A stretch of 64,000 bases of DNA. Source: Armatimonadota bacterium (lineage in GTDB: Bacteria > Sysuimicrobiota > Sysuimicrobiia > Sysuimicrobiales > Sysuimicrobiaceae). The translations under genes were made by a program, and so were the position numbers. The stretch covers positions 18,065 to 82,064 of the forward strand of contig JAVKGW010000009.1 of assembly GCA_031460175.1 (NCBI GenBank), read 5' to 3'. The notes under the pieces are model-generated. The model saw nothing but the letters and a program-made list of their open reading frames with translations, was not told where the DNA came from and ran no database searches. This document shows, piece after piece, positions 63,513-64,000 of the stretch (position 1 is its first letter; each line of letters starts with the position of its first letter).

Positions 63513-64000
63513 ATGAAGAAGAAGAAAATACAAAAAATTGTCAGAGAAGCCTATGGCAAGATTGCCCAAGGACAAGAAGGTTGTGGGTGCGGGACTTGCG
63601 GTCGAGATACCCAAGAATTCGCTAGGTCTATTGGTTACTCCGAAGAAGATTTAAGGGCTATTCCAAACGAGGCTAACTTGGCTCTTAGTTGTGGGAATCC
63701 AACAGCCCTAGCCAGCCTCAAGGAGGGTGAGATCGTACTTGACCTTGGCTCAGGCGCGGGATTTGATTGTTTTTTGGCCGCAAGCAAAGTTGGTGCAGGT
63801 GGCAAAGTTATTGGAGTGGATATGACACCTGAAATGGTTGAAAAAGCAAGACGCAATGCGAAAAAGAATGGTGTTACAAATGTTGAATTTCGACTTGGTG
63901 AGATTGAAAGTCTACCTGTGGCAGACAACTCGGTTGATGTGGTCATAAGTAACTGTGTTATCAACCTATCGGCCGATAAGCCAAGAGTCTTCCAAGAAGT
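63513..64000 (+). CDS. arsM: Arsenite S-adenosylmethionine methyltransferase, probable integron cassette (3' end outside window)
   Basis: The frame runs from ATG 63513 (AGGAGATGAGG upstream) to the window edge, 162 codons so far. [11 protein letters not shown] is the N-terminal cysteine cluster, [15 protein letters not shown] precedes the SAM motif [15 protein letters not shown], and [13 protein letters not shown] carries a conserved arsenic-binding Cys. ArsM methylates As(III) stepwise to volatile or less toxic species in the cytoplasm. Composition is foreign: 22 of 60 G+C in 63841-63900, with AAA/GAA/GTT codons favoured. It begins 20 bp after the GTTAGGC core, as cassette genes do. Confidence 0.9.
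   Translation, partial: MKKKKIQKIVREAYGKIAQGQEGCGCGTCGRDTQEFARSIGYSEEDLRAIPNEANLALSCGNPTALASLKEGEIVLDLGSGAGFDCFLAASKVGAGGKVIGVDMTPEMVEKARRNAKKNGVTNVEFRLGEIESLPVADNSVDVVISNCVINLSADKPRVFQE

Noticed and set aside
58276..64000. Right-hand attachment repeat of tRNA-Glu
   Set aside because: Looked for another copy of the tRNA 3' end (GGATTCGAATTCCCC and the following bases); none found in the window.

Overview
The window is G+C-rich bacterial chromosome (about two thirds G+C in lines counted by hand). Genes are tightly packed, and many adjacent genes overlap at stop/start codons (ATGA, GTGA, TAGTG). hpf, secA and prfB lie in the Bacillota-type order, and prfB carries the programmed +1 frameshift. 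DUF5693, csaB, a WecG/TagA glycosyltransferase and spoVS follow, and an SLH-domain protein is present. This points to a monoderm-type lineage in or near Bacillota, possibly an uncultured thermophile phylum. Species cannot be named from this window.

Region 1 (1-7355, minus strand) has a complete-looking lower meta-cleavage operon: acylating acetaldehyde dehydrogenase, 4-hydroxy-2-oxovalerate aldolase, 4-oxalocrotonate decarboxylase-like, 2-hydroxymuconic semialdehyde dehydrogenase and 2-oxopent-4-enoate hydratase. An NMT1/TauABC-type ABC importer follows. Region 2 (7614-20071, plus) holds two complete branched-chain-amino-acid-type importers in the same K-G-F-H-M order. Next come a carboxymuconolactone-decarboxylase-family protein, a catechol 2,3-dioxygenase (the ring cleaver that would feed region 1), a tandem OsmC protein and a HutC-type GntR regulator. 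Regions 1 and 2 together look like catabolism and uptake of an aromatic acid.

Region 3 (20112-41461, plus) is an unusual catabolic block. It has two creatinase-like M24 proteins, an ornithine-cyclodeaminase-family enzyme, a LeuD-LeuC fusion, an NMT1-type importer, a second LeuC/LeuD-like pair that has lost its Fe-S cysteines, a kynurenine-formamidase-like cyclase and an orphan NMT1 binding protein. A CocE-type hydrolase, an IlvD/Edd dehydratase, a HAD hydrolase, a ferric/spermidine-type importer and a TPP enzyme follow. I know of no described pathway with this set.

Region 4 (41273-58275) is housekeeping and envelope. On the minus strand are a CopC-like protein, an SLH-SPOR-NAGPA protein and a zinc-finger anti-sigma-like protein. 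Then come an XRE regulator, DUF402, hpf, a DUF3048 lipoprotein, secA, prfB, DUF5693, csaB, wecG/tagA, spoVS, a divergent prs, gltX and tRNA-Gln/tRNA-Glu.

Region 5 (58276-64000) is plastic DNA beside tRNA-Glu: a tyrosine integrase with a small zinc-finger gene, an IS remnant, a frameshifted toxin-antitoxin pair and an integron integrase. Just after intI come a TTGACA promoter candidate, TTATCC repeats and a GTTAGGC recombination core. They are followed at once by an A+T-rich arsenite methyltransferase gene that runs off the window. This looks like a reverse-oriented integron with arsM as first cassette, and is the most striking feature here.
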